Source: Thermomonas hydrothermalis
GTDB lineage: Bacteria > Pseudomonadota > Gammaproteobacteria > Xanthomonadales > Xanthomonadaceae
Reading direction: 5' to 3'
Assembly: GCF_900129205.1 (NCBI RefSeq)
Contig: NZ_FQUK01000020.1
Span: 1 to 46,134 of the forward strand
DNA: 46,134 nucleotides
The notes below the pieces were generated by a model. The model was not told the DNA's origin and did not search any database. It was given only the letters and a program-made list of their open reading frames with translations. Within the stretch, counting starts at the first letter, position 1; every line of letters starts with the position of its first letter. Shown in pieces: positions 21,306-29,107 of this stretch. The translations under genes and the position numbers were made by a program.

Positions 21306-21986
21306 TCAGGCCGTGGGACGGGACACCAGGTCCAGCACCCGGGCGACCACCGCCTCGACGGGCAGCCCGGTGGTGTCGATGAGGACGGCATCGCTGGCCG
21401 GCCGCAACGGCGCCACCGCACGACTGGCGTCGCGGGCGTCGCGGGCGAGGATCTCTCGCAGCAGACCATCCATTGTTACCGAAACCCCTTTTTCTTTCAA
21501 CTGCTTATAGCGCCTTTCCGCACGCTCCTCGGCGCTGGCGGTCAAAAACACCTTATAAGGCGCATCCGGGAAGATGACCGTCCCCATGTCGCGCCCGTCG
21601 GCCACCAACCCAGGCGGCCTGCGAAAAGCGCGCTGACGCTCCTTCAGCGCCGCCCTGACCTCGGGGATGGCGGCAATGGCCGAAGCGGCGGCGCCTGCGG
21701 TTTCGGTTCGCAGCTCATCGGTGGCGTCGGTGCCGTTGACGATCACCCGCAGCTCGCCGCTGCCATCGTCCCGAAAGGCGATATCGGTGTCGAACGCGCA
21801 GCGCACCAGGGCAGACGCGTCTGACAAGTCGATGTCAGACCAGCCGGCGGCAATGCCGACGGCGCGGTACAGCGCACCGGAATCGAGATAATGCCAACCC
21901 AGGCGGGCAGCAACGAGGCGGCTGACCGTGCCCTTGCCGGAGCCGGACGGGCCATCGATGGTGAGAACGGGAACCGAGGCATTCAT
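21306..21986 (-). CDS. cmk: Cytidylate kinase
   Basis: Phosphorylates CMP and dCMP with ATP. The P-loop [10 protein letters not shown] lies near the N-terminus, followed by [11 protein letters not shown], then [30 protein letters not shown] and the lid [13 protein letters not shown]. From the ATG at 21986 ([13 protein letters not shown]) the product is 226 residues, close to the E. coli length. An in-frame ATG three codons earlier (21995) is possible. Neither has a clear ribosome-binding site. The gene leads the cmk-rpsA-ihfB group; 168 bases separate it from rpsA, which probably also has its own promoter. Confidence 0.95.
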   Translation of the reverse strand: MNASVPVLTIDGPSGSGKGTVSRLVAARLGWHYLDSGALYRAVGIAAGWSDIDLSDASALVRCAFDTDIAFRDDGSGELRVIVNGTDATDELRTETAGAAASAIAAIPEVRAALKERQRAFRRPPGLVADGRDMGTVIFPDAPYKVFLTASAEERAERRYKQLKEKGVSVTMDGLLREILARDARDASRAVAPLRPASDAVLIDTTGLPVEAVVARVLDLVSRPTA

Positions 21987-22104
21987 GTCGGCCATTATGG
22001 CCGGCGACAGCCAATCCCGCACCCAGCCCTTGGCGAATGCCCCGTTACACGTCCTCCACCCATACCAACCCGAGCGCCAAAAGAAGATGGACGCATACGA
22101 GGTG

Positions 22105-22134
22105 TTGCTTGCAGGGCAGCCAAGCCGTTAGAAT
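22105..22134 (+). promoter_or_regulatory. Candidate rpmJ promoter
   Basis: TTGCTT (22105-22110) and TAGAAT (22129-22134), spaced 18 bases, lie 46 bases before the rpmJ ATG. The region also diverges toward cmk. Confidence 0.6.
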
Positions 22135-22180
22135 GCGCGGCTTCGCGTTCCACCCATTTTTCAATTGCCGAGGTTTCGTC

Positions 22181-22306
22181 ATGAAGGTCCTGTCCTCCCT
22201 GAAGTCGGCGAAGACCCGTCACCGCGACTGCAAGGTGGTTCGCCGTCGCGGCAAGGTCTTCGTGATCTGCAAGTCCAACCCGCGTTTCAAGGCCCGTCAG
22301 CGCTGA
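22181..22306 (+). CDS. rpmJ: 50S ribosomal protein L36 (41-residue, zinc-independent type)
   Basis: Begins [20 protein letters not shown] and has 41 residues with high Arg/Lys content. It retains one cysteine in [20 protein letters not shown] and a second in VICKS, but lacks the full CxxC...H zinc-ribbon set of the 38-residue L36. It thus resembles the alternative YkgO-type paralogue common in proteobacteria. GAGG stands before the ATG, and a strong terminator follows, so the gene is its own transcription unit. Confidence 0.95.
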
Positions 22307-22331
22307 TCCGCCGACTGCCTGTCGTGTTCGG

Positions 22332-22356
22332 AAAGGCCGCCGCAAGGCGGCTTTTT
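22332..22356 (+). terminator. Rho-independent terminator of rpmJ
   Basis: GCCGCC (22336-22341) and GGCGGC (22346-22351) with a GCAA tetraloop, followed by TTTTT (22352-22356). It lies about 30 bases after the rpmJ stop. Confidence 0.9.
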
Positions 22357-22420
22357 CGTATCCTGGGCAGATCGACATAGAATCGCGGCTTCCACACCCG
22401 CATCGTCACGGAGCACTGTC

Positions 22421-22765
22421 ATGGATCGCCTGTTGCGCTTTGTCCTCGCTTCCGCCCTGCTGGCGCCTGCCAGCCATGCCCTGGCACAAGACACCCAGAC
22501 CGGGGATGTGCTTTTGATCCAGCGCATCCGCCAGGAACCGGCCAATCTGCCGGCACGCGGGATGACCGCACCCCAGGTCGAGGCACGCTACGGCGCACCC
22601 GCGCAGCGTCTGCAGCCGGTCGGCGGCCAGAAGCGTGCGTGGCCGGTGATCGAACGCTGGGTCTATCCGCAGTTCACCGTGTATTTCGAAAAGAACCGGG
22701 TGGTCGATGCGGTGGCCAACAAGGCCAGCCCGGACGAGCTCGGCCCGAAGCCAGCCAGCCGCTGA
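22421..22765 (+). CDS. Small exported protein of unknown function
   Basis: A 114-residue protein with a signal peptide (MDRLLRFVLASALLAPASHA, cleavage probably around ALAQD). The mature part contains MTAPQVEARYGAPAQRL, then ERWVYPQFTVYFEKNRVVDA. This pattern of a Gly-containing turn after a helix, followed by strands with W.Y..F.VYF..N.V, is like small SmpA/BamE-type or DUF2845-type periplasmic folds, but I do not recognise a named family. TAGAAT at 22377-22382 could be its -10. It is followed after 36 bases by aguA, with no terminator seen between them. Confidence 0.7.
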   Translation: MDRLLRFVLASALLAPASHALAQDTQTGDVLLIQRIRQEPANLPARGMTAPQVEARYGAPAQRLQPVGGQKRAWPVIERWVYPQFTVYFEKNRVVDAVANKASPDELGPKPASR

Positions 22766-22801
22766 TACCCGCGGCCATCCGACTGATCCAACACACATCG
22801 A

Positions 22802-23836
22802 ATGTCTCGAGATTCCTTCCGTTTCCCCGCCGAGTGGGAGCCCCAGTCGGCGGTGCTGATTGCCTGGCCGCACGCCGGTACTGACTGGGCAGACCGTCTG
22901 GATGAGGTCGAAACCACCTACGTGGCGCTGGCGGCCGCCGTGACCCGGCACCAGCGCCTGCGCATCTGCGTGCCGGATGCGACTGTCGAAACTCGCGCAC
23001 GGTCGCTGCTGGATGCGGCCAACGTCGCGCGCTCGCAGGTCGAATTCCTGCGCGTGGACTACGACGACACCTGGTTGCGCGACTCCGGCCCGATCACCCT
23101 GCGTGCGGCGGATGGCCGGCTCTGTCTGCTGGATTTCCGGTTCACGGCCTGGGGCGGCAAGTTCCAGGCCAGCCGCGACGACCGTCTGGTGGAAGTGCTG
23201 CATGCGCAAGGCGCGTTTGGCAATGCCGAGCGCCGGCGCATCGACTTCGCGCTGGAAGGCGGGGCCATTGAAACCGACGGTGCCGGCACCTTGCTCACCA
23301 CCTGGCAGTGCCTGCACGAACGCCACCCAGATGCCTCACGGCAGGCTCTGACCGAGGCCCTCTGCACCTGGTTGCATCAGGATCGGGTGCTGTGGCTGGA
23401 GCACGGCGCGCTGGAAGGCGACGATACCGACGCCCACATCGACACCCTGGCCCGCTTCGCGCCAGACGATGCCATCGTGTACCAGGCCTGCGATGACCCG
23501 GCCGACAGCCATCATGCCCCGCTGCAGGCGATGGCGGCGGAGCTGGCGGCCCTGCGCACGCGCGATGGCCGGCCATACCGGCTGTTTCCCCTGCCCTGGC
23601 CACGCCCGATTCTGGATGCGGGTCGACGCCTGGCCGCAAGCTATGCCAACTACCTGATCATCAACGGCGCCGTGCTGATGCCGGCCTATGGTGACCCAGC
23701 CGACACCCAGGCCGCTGCGGTGCTGGCGGCGGCCTATCCAGGGCGGGACATCATCCCGGTGCCCTGCCGACCGCTGATCTGGCAGAACGGCAGCCTGCAC
23801 TGCATCACCATGCAGTTGCCGCAAGGTGCGGTCTGA
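22802..23836 (+). CDS. aguA: Agmatine deiminase
   Basis: Hydrolyses agmatine to N-carbamoylputrescine and ammonia, the first step of an arginine-decarboxylase route to putrescine. The 344-residue product starts MSRDSFRFPAEWEPQSAVLI, the family opening (PAEWxPQ.A..). Substrate-binding and catalytic elements follow: WLRDSGPI, FALEGGAIETDGAGTLLTT, the GDDTDAHIDTLARF histidine motif, and Cys334 near the end in NGSLHCITMQ, where most family members have GGGxIHCITQQ. The neighbour aguB encodes the next enzyme. The gene starts 36 bases after the small exported protein gene. Confidence 0.95.
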   Translation: MSRDSFRFPAEWEPQSAVLIAWPHAGTDWADRLDEVETTYVALAAAVTRHQRLRICVPDATVETRARSLLDAANVARSQVEFLRVDYDDTWLRDSGPITLRAADGRLCLLDFRFTAWGGKFQASRDDRLVEVLHAQGAFGNAERRRIDFALEGGAIETDGAGTLLTTWQCLHERHPDASRQALTEALCTWLHQDRVLWLEHGALEGDDTDAHIDTLARFAPDDAIVYQACDDPADSHHAPLQAMAAELAALRTRDGRPYRLFPLPWPRPILDAGRRLAASYANYLIINGAVLMPAYGDPADTQAAAVLAAAYPGRDIIPVPCRPLIWQNGSLHCITMQLPQGAV

Positions 23837-23869
23837 GTCCGCGGGTATTCCTTTCATCGACATGCTGCC

Positions 23870-24754
23870 ATGACGCTCAAAACACTCCCCGTCGCGCTGG
23901 TGCAGGAACGCAATCACGGCGATGCCGACGCCAACCTCGCAGTGATCGAAACCCGCGTCGCCGAGGCCGCGGCCGCCGGTGCCCGGCTGGTGCTGCTGCA
24001 GGAACTGCACAACGGCGCGTACTTCTGCCAGCACGAGTCGGTGGCCGAGTTCGACCGTGCCGAGCCCATCCCCGGCCCCAGCACCACGCGCCTATCGGCG
24101 CTGGCCAAGCGCCACGGCGTAGTGCTGGTCAGCTCGCTGTTTGAAAAACGCGCCGCCGGGCTGTACCACAACACCGCGGTGGTGTTTGACAGTGACGGTA
24201 CGCTCGCTGGCAAATACCGCAAGATGCATATCCCGGACGATCCCGGCTTCTACGAGAAGTTCTATTTCACCCCGGGCGATCTGGGCTTTACCCCGATCGA
24301 CACCTCGGTGGGCCGGCTGGGCGTGCTGGTGTGCTGGGATCAGTGGTATCCGGAAGCCGCACGCCTGATGGCGCTGGCCGGTGCCGAGCTGCTGCTGTAT
24401 CCCACCGCCATCGGTTGGGATCCGGACGATGCCCAGGACGAGAAGACCCGCCAGCGCGACGCCTGGGTGTTGTCGCATCGCGGTCACGCGGTCGCCAACG
24501 GCCTGCCCGTGCTGGCTTGCAACCGGGTCGGGCACGAACCCTCGCCGCTGGGCACCGCTGGCATCGACTTCTGGGGCAACTCCATCGTGCTGGGCCCGCA
24601 GGGTGAACTCCTGGCCGAAGCTGGCACCACACCCACCCTGCTGCTGGCCGAGGTGGACATGCAGCGCAGCGAACAGGTCCGCCGGATCTGGCCGTTCCTG
24701 CGCGACCGCCGCATCGATGCCTATGGCGATCTGGTGAAGCGTTACCGTGACTGA
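23870..24754 (+). CDS. aguB: N-carbamoylputrescine amidase
   Basis: Hydrolyses N-carbamoylputrescine to putrescine, CO2 and ammonia. A 294-residue nitrilase-superfamily enzyme with the catalytic triad Glu45 (LVLLQELHN), Lys118 (KYRKMHIPDDP) and Cys155 (VLVCWDQWYPEAAR). FYEKFYFTPGD and the C-terminal RIWPFLRDRRIDAYGDL are typical of AguB. The start is 33 bases past aguA. Its last 8 bases overlap the GTG start of the TraB-family gene, so translation of the two is probably coupled. Confidence 0.95.
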   Translation: MTLKTLPVALVQERNHGDADANLAVIETRVAEAAAAGARLVLLQELHNGAYFCQHESVAEFDRAEPIPGPSTTRLSALAKRHGVVLVSSLFEKRAAGLYHNTAVVFDSDGTLAGKYRKMHIPDDPGFYEKFYFTPGDLGFTPIDTSVGRLGVLVCWDQWYPEAARLMALAGAELLLYPTAIGWDPDDAQDEKTRQRDAWVLSHRGHAVANGLPVLACNRVGHEPSPLGTAGIDFWGNSIVLGPQGELLAEAGTTPTLLLAEVDMQRSEQVRRIWPFLRDRRIDAYGDLVKRYRD

Positions 24755-25964
24755 CACCGCCACGCCCATGCCGGCGGCGGGGTTTGCCGGCCAGCCTGTG
24801 ATCGAAGTCGAACGCGACGGCGTTCACTACACCCTGCTGGGCACCGCGCACGTCTCGCGTGCCAGTGTCGATGCGGTGTGTCAGGCCATCGACAGCGGCC
24901 AGTTCGATGCAGTGGCAGTGGAGCTGGACACACAGCGGCACAAGGCGCTGACCCAGCCCAATGCCATGGCCGAGCTGGATCTGGTCAAGGTCATCCGGGA
25001 AAAGAAAGTCGCGCCGTTTGCCGCCAACCTCGCCCTGGCCGCCTACCAGCGCCGGCTGGCCGAGCAGCTGGGCATCGAGCCGGGTGCGGAACTCAAGGCG
25101 GCTGCCACCGAAGCAGCCGCACGCGGGCTGCCGCTGCAACTGATCGACCGCGATGTCGGCATCACCTTCCGCCGCATCCTGCAACGGTTGCGCTTCTGGG
25201 ACCGGCTCAAACTGGTCAGTAGCGTCATTACCGGCCTGTTCGAACGCGCTGACGTGTCCGAGGACGATATCGAGCGCCTGAAAGAAGGTGACCTGCTCGA
25301 ATCCAGTTTTGGCGAGTTCGCCCGTCAAACCCCCTCGCTCTATGTCACCCTGATCGACGAACGCGATCAGTACATGGCCGCCAAGCTGCGCCAGCGCAAC
25401 GACGGCGCGCGGCGCGTGCTGGCGGTGGTCGGTGCCGGCCACCTCAAAGGCATGGCCCACTATCTCGCTAACGACACACGTGCCCCCGAGGCGCTGCTGG
25501 CGGAACTGTCTGAGGTGACCCCAAAGCGGCGTATCCCCTGGATCACCCTCACCCTGACCACCCTGATTGCGGCCGGCATCGTCTGGGGCTATCTCCACGG
25601 CGGCTTGGCGCTTGGACGCGCTCTGCTACTGCAATGGGTCGGCTGGACCGTCGGCTTGACCGCGCTCGGCGCCCTGCTGGCCGGCGCGCACCCGTTCAGC
25701 CTGCTGGCGGGTGCCATTGCCGCCCCGTTCAAGCCATTCCGGCCCGGACTACCCTCGGGCATGTTCAGCGCGCTGGTGGAAACCCATCTGCGCAGGCCCG
25801 CCTATCCGGATTTCCTGGCCCTGCGCGATGACGCGCAAACACTGAAGGGCTGGTATCGCAACCGGGTGACGCGGGTGCTGCTGGTGTTCATGCTGACCAA
25901 TCTGGGCACCGTGGCCGGCGAATGGCTGGCGGGCGCCCGCATCCTTGGCAAGCTGCTGGGTTAG
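24747..25964 (+). CDS. TraB/PrgY-family membrane protein
   Basis: A 405-residue protein with an N-terminal TraB domain: LGTAHVSRASVDAV (31-44), VAVELDTQRH (57-66), LPLQLIDRDVGITFRR, LIDERDQYMAAKL and VVGAGHLKGM. Three to four hydrophobic segments follow (IPWITLTLTTLIAAGIVWGY, VGWTVGLTALGALLAGAHPF, LLVFMLTNLGTVAGEWLAGA). Enterococcal PrgY limits peptide pheromone activity; related domains (Tiki/EreA/ChaN superfamily) include hydrolases, so a peptidase-like activity is possible. The function here is unknown. GTG at 24747 is the start giving the 8-base overlap with aguB; an in-frame ATG at 24768 is an alternative. Confidence 0.8.
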   Translation: MTDTATPMPAAGFAGQPVIEVERDGVHYTLLGTAHVSRASVDAVCQAIDSGQFDAVAVELDTQRHKALTQPNAMAELDLVKVIREKKVAPFAANLALAAYQRRLAEQLGIEPGAELKAAATEAAARGLPLQLIDRDVGITFRRILQRLRFWDRLKLVSSVITGLFERADVSEDDIERLKEGDLLESSFGEFARQTPSLYVTLIDERDQYMAAKLRQRNDGARRVLAVVGAGHLKGMAHYLANDTRAPEALLAELSEVTPKRRIPWITLTLTTLIAAGIVWGYLHGGLALGRALLLQWVGWTVGLTALGALLAGAHPFSLLAGAIAAPFKPFRPGLPSGMFSALVETHLRRPAYPDFLALRDDAQTLKGWYRNRVTRVLLVFMLTNLGTVAGEWLAGARILGKLLG

Positions 25965-25987
25965 ACCCTGTGCTCACGCCAGACGCC

Positions 25988-26027
25988 GCGCCTAGGGAAA
26001 AGCCGTCGTCAGGCCTTCTCTAGGCGC
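25988..26027. terminator. Bidirectional hairpin between converging traB-like and RND genes
   Basis: GCGCCTAG (25988-25995) pairs with CTAGGCGC (26020-26027). The stem extends inward, with one unpaired position, through GGAAAAGCC and GGCCTTCT. It fills the 65 bases between two convergent genes, as expected of a shared terminator. Confidence 0.65.
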
Positions 26028-26029
26028 AC

Positions 26030-29000
26030 TCACCCGACAACGACCTGATCTCTACGCCCCGACTGGCGGGCTTTGGCGATCAGCCGCCCCATGCCGGCGC
26101 GCAGATCGTCCAGCAGGGCGTAGATGGTCGGCAGGAACAGCAGCGTCACGACGGTCGAAAACGCCAGCCCACCGGCGATGGCGCGCGCCATCGGGTAGTA
26201 CGGCGGGCCGTCGCCGGCCACCTGGGTATTGGACAGGGCGATCGGGATCATCGCCAGGATCGCCGTGCCCATCGTCATCAGGATCGGCCGCAAACGCTCG
26301 CGGCTGCCTTCGACCAACGCATCGACACGCGACAGGCCGCGCCGGCGCAGGTTGTTGATGTGTTCGATCATGACGATGCCGTTGTTCACCACCACGCCCA
26401 TCAGCACCAGGATGCCGATGAAGGCCATGATGTTGAACGGGGTATCGGTCAGCCACAGCAGCCAGAACACGCCGAAGACCGAAAACAGCACGCAGCTCAT
26501 GATCGCCAGCGGAAACAGCAGCGACTCAAACACCGAGGCCATGACGATGAACATCAATACCAGCGCAATCGCCACGTTGCGCAGCATCTGCTTGTTCATG
26601 TCGATGTTCATGCCAAAGCCGCCGCCCTCGAAGGTGATGCCATAGCCGGGTGGCAGGTCGAGCGACTTCACGGTGGCTTCGATGTCTTTGCGGGCCTGCT
26701 CAAGCGTGGCACCGGGTGCCAGGTTGGCCTGCACCTTGAGCATGGTTTGGCGATTGACGCGCTGGATCGTGTTGGCAGACGGTGTGGTCTGCACCTGCAC
26801 CATCGCCAGCAGTGGCACGCTGCGCCCGTCCGGCGTGCGCACGATGAACGATTGCAGATCCTGCGCACCGAAGTGCTCGGCGCCCTTGAAGCGCACGGTC
26901 ACCGGAAGCTGCACCTCGCCGCGCTGAAACTCGCGCAGCGGCGCGCCACGCAAGGCCAACCCGACGAACTGCGCCACCTGCTGAGCGGAAAACCCGTAGG
27001 CGGCGGCACGCTCACGATCCACCCGCACTTTCAGCTCACTGCTGGCATCGCCCAGGTCCACCCGCACGTCGCGCAGGGTCTTGCTACGCGCAAGCACCGG
27101 AACCAGGGTATCGGCGATATCACGCAGGGTTTGCGTGGAATCGCCGACCAGGCTGAACTCGATACCCTTCTCGTTGCCACCCATCCCGCCCTGGCGGCCA
27201 ATGCCAATGTTGGCACGCGCCGATGGCGGCAGCTCTTTGCGCAGGATTTCCTCAACCTGCATGGCCCGCGCCGGATCTTTGCTGTCGAGGGTGAGCTCGG
27301 TCATGGCCCAGCCCTGCTCGGCATACCGCGAGTACAGCTGGCGGATGCCAAACCGCTGCCGGTTGTCGTTGAGATAGCGCTCCACCGCGGCCACGGTGCG
27401 GCCCATTTCTTCTTTGGAATACGAGCCTTTCCACTGGTAGAACAGGGCGATCTTGCCCGGCTCCTGATCATCGCCGGTATCGCCCTTGGAGTAGTGGATC
27501 GGAATCAGACTGACCGCACTGATGGCCAGAATGCCCGCCACCGCCCAGCCACGATGCAGCAGGGTCCAGCGCAGAAAACGGGCGTACCGCGCCTGCAGGC
27601 GGGTGATGAAGGGCGATTTGACCGCCGGTGGGGTCTTCAGCCGTGCCGACAGCATCGGGATCAGGCTGATGGCCACCAGCCACGATGCCAGCAGCGACAC
27701 GGAAATGGTGACCGCCAGCTGGGTCAGGTAGATGGTCAGCACGTTTTTCTCGCCAAACATCATCGGCAGGAACACGATGCAGTGGCACAACGTGCCGGCC
27801 GACAGCGCGATTGCCACGTGGCGGGTGCCGATGATCGAGGCCAGACGCGGGTTATCCGGATATTTCTCGCGCTCCTGATAGATGCTCTCCACCACCACGA
27901 CCGCGTTGTCCACCAGCATCCCCACGGCCAGCAGCAGGCCCATCATCGACAGCACGTTGAGGGTGATGCCGGCGAAGTACATGAACCCCAAGGTCATGAT
28001 GAAGCAGATCGGGATCGCGGTCGTGACCATCAGGGTGGACGGCCAGTGCCGCAAAAATGCATACAGCACGATCAGCGACAGCAACAGACCGATTGCACCC
28101 GCTTCGGCCAGCGCCGCCAGTGAGCTGACCACCGCATCGCCCTGGTCATCGACGATGTCGATCTTGATCCCGGCCAGCGCCGGGTCGCGCTGCAACTCGG
28201 CCAGCTCCGCCCGCACTGCCCGCGACAGATCAACCAGATTGGCGGCCCGTTCTTTGTAGATATCGACACCGACACTGGGACGACCATCGATCTGGCGCAC
28301 GTAGTTCATGCGCTGCGGCTGCAGTGCCACCTCGGCAATGTCGCCCAGCCGCAGACCACGTGCGTTGACCGGCAGGTCGCGTAGCTGCTGCAAGCTGGTC
28401 AGCTCACCCTTGGGCTGGATGCGCAAACGCCGGCCGGCGTCGGTGATTTGCCCGGCGGAGACGGAAAAATTGGCCGCCTGCAGACGCGCAACCAGCTCGT
28501 TGAGCACGATGCCGTTGGCGGTCAGGCGGTCGGGGTCGATGGCCACCACCACTTCCTGAACCGGCACGCCCTCCACTTCCACCCGCGCCACACCCGGCAG
28601 CCGTTCCAGACGGCGCTTGATGCTCTGCTCGATCAGCTCGCCGCGTGCGGTCAGATCGTCGCGGCTGGTCAGGCGCAGGCTGATCGCTTCCTGGTCCCCC
28701 GTGCTCCAGCGCCGAACGAAATACCGCTTGAAGTCGGTGGGCAGCTGGTCGCGGATGGCATCGATGCGTTCCCGTGCTTCCGAGGCGGCCACCGCCACAT
28801 TGCGCCCCCAGTCGGTGAACTGCACGAACACACCACCGCCTTCGGCGCCGGCATTGGAACGCATCGACTTGATGCCGGTCATGGTCGCCAAGGCTTCTTC
28901 GACCGGGCGCACCAGGGTGCGTTCGACCTCTTCCGGGGTCGACCCTGGATACGGCAGCTGGATGAAGATGAACGGCGCCGAGACCTCCGGCTGCGACTCC

Positions 29001-29101
29001 AGTGGCAGGCGGAATGCGGCGATCAACCCGATCACCACCATCGATACGAACAGCATGATGGTGGTGACCGGCCGGCGGATGGACAGCTCGGTGATGTTCA
29101 T
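26030..29101 (-). CDS. RND efflux permease, second of a tandem pair
   Basis: A 1023-residue HAE1-type resistance-nodulation-division pump for the inner membrane, driven by the proton gradient. The usual plan is seen: TM1 at about 11-30, a first large periplasmic loop (31-335), TM2-6, a second loop and TM8-12. In TM4 the motif LLLAVGMLVDNAVVVVESI has Asp398 followed by Asn399, where AcrB has two aspartates. The C-terminal GVVVNNGIVMIEHINNLRRR and RLRPILMTMGTAILAMIPI are typical. Its ATG is 6 bases past the stop of the first pump gene. The substrate cannot be read from the sequence. Confidence 0.93.
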   Translation of the reverse strand: MNITELSIRRPVTTIMLFVSMVVIGLIAAFRLPLESQPEVSAPFIFIQLPYPGSTPEEVERTLVRPVEEALATMTGIKSMRSNAGAEGGGVFVQFTDWGRNVAVAASEARERIDAIRDQLPTDFKRYFVRRWSTGDQEAISLRLTSRDDLTARGELIEQSIKRRLERLPGVARVEVEGVPVQEVVVAIDPDRLTANGIVLNELVARLQAANFSVSAGQITDAGRRLRIQPKGELTSLQQLRDLPVNARGLRLGDIAEVALQPQRMNYVRQIDGRPSVGVDIYKERAANLVDLSRAVRAELAELQRDPALAGIKIDIVDDQGDAVVSSLAALAEAGAIGLLLSLIVLYAFLRHWPSTLMVTTAIPICFIMTLGFMYFAGITLNVLSMMGLLLAVGMLVDNAVVVVESIYQEREKYPDNPRLASIIGTRHVAIALSAGTLCHCIVFLPMMFGEKNVLTIYLTQLAVTISVSLLASWLVAISLIPMLSARLKTPPAVKSPFITRLQARYARFLRWTLLHRGWAVAGILAISAVSLIPIHYSKGDTGDDQEPGKIALFYQWKGSYSKEEMGRTVAAVERYLNDNRQRFGIRQLYSRYAEQGWAMTELTLDSKDPARAMQVEEILRKELPPSARANIGIGRQGGMGGNEKGIEFSLVGDSTQTLRDIADTLVPVLARSKTLRDVRVDLGDASSELKVRVDRERAAAYGFSAQQVAQFVGLALRGAPLREFQRGEVQLPVTVRFKGAEHFGAQDLQSFIVRTPDGRSVPLLAMVQVQTTPSANTIQRVNRQTMLKVQANLAPGATLEQARKDIEATVKSLDLPPGYGITFEGGGFGMNIDMNKQMLRNVAIALVLMFIVMASVFESLLFPLAIMSCVLFSVFGVFWLLWLTDTPFNIMAFIGILVLMGVVVNNGIVMIEHINNLRRRGLSRVDALVEGSRERLRPILMTMGTAILAMIPIALSNTQVAGDGPPYYPMARAIAGGLAFSTVVTLLFLPTIYALLDDLRAGMGRLIAKARQSGRRDQVVVG

Positions 29102-29107
29102 CGGCGC

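Noticed and set aside
18966-21824. A 952-codon open frame on the plus strand opposite rpsA and cmk
   Set aside because: It lies wholly antisense to two clearly recognisable genes, has His/Gln/Asp/Leu-rich composition expected from the complement of high-GC coding DNA, and shows no domain.
22802-23836. Peptidyl-arginine deiminase as the function of aguA
   Set aside because: The fold family is shared, but the direct aguB neighbour and the AguA-type opening and GDDTDAHID motif favour agmatine deiminase.
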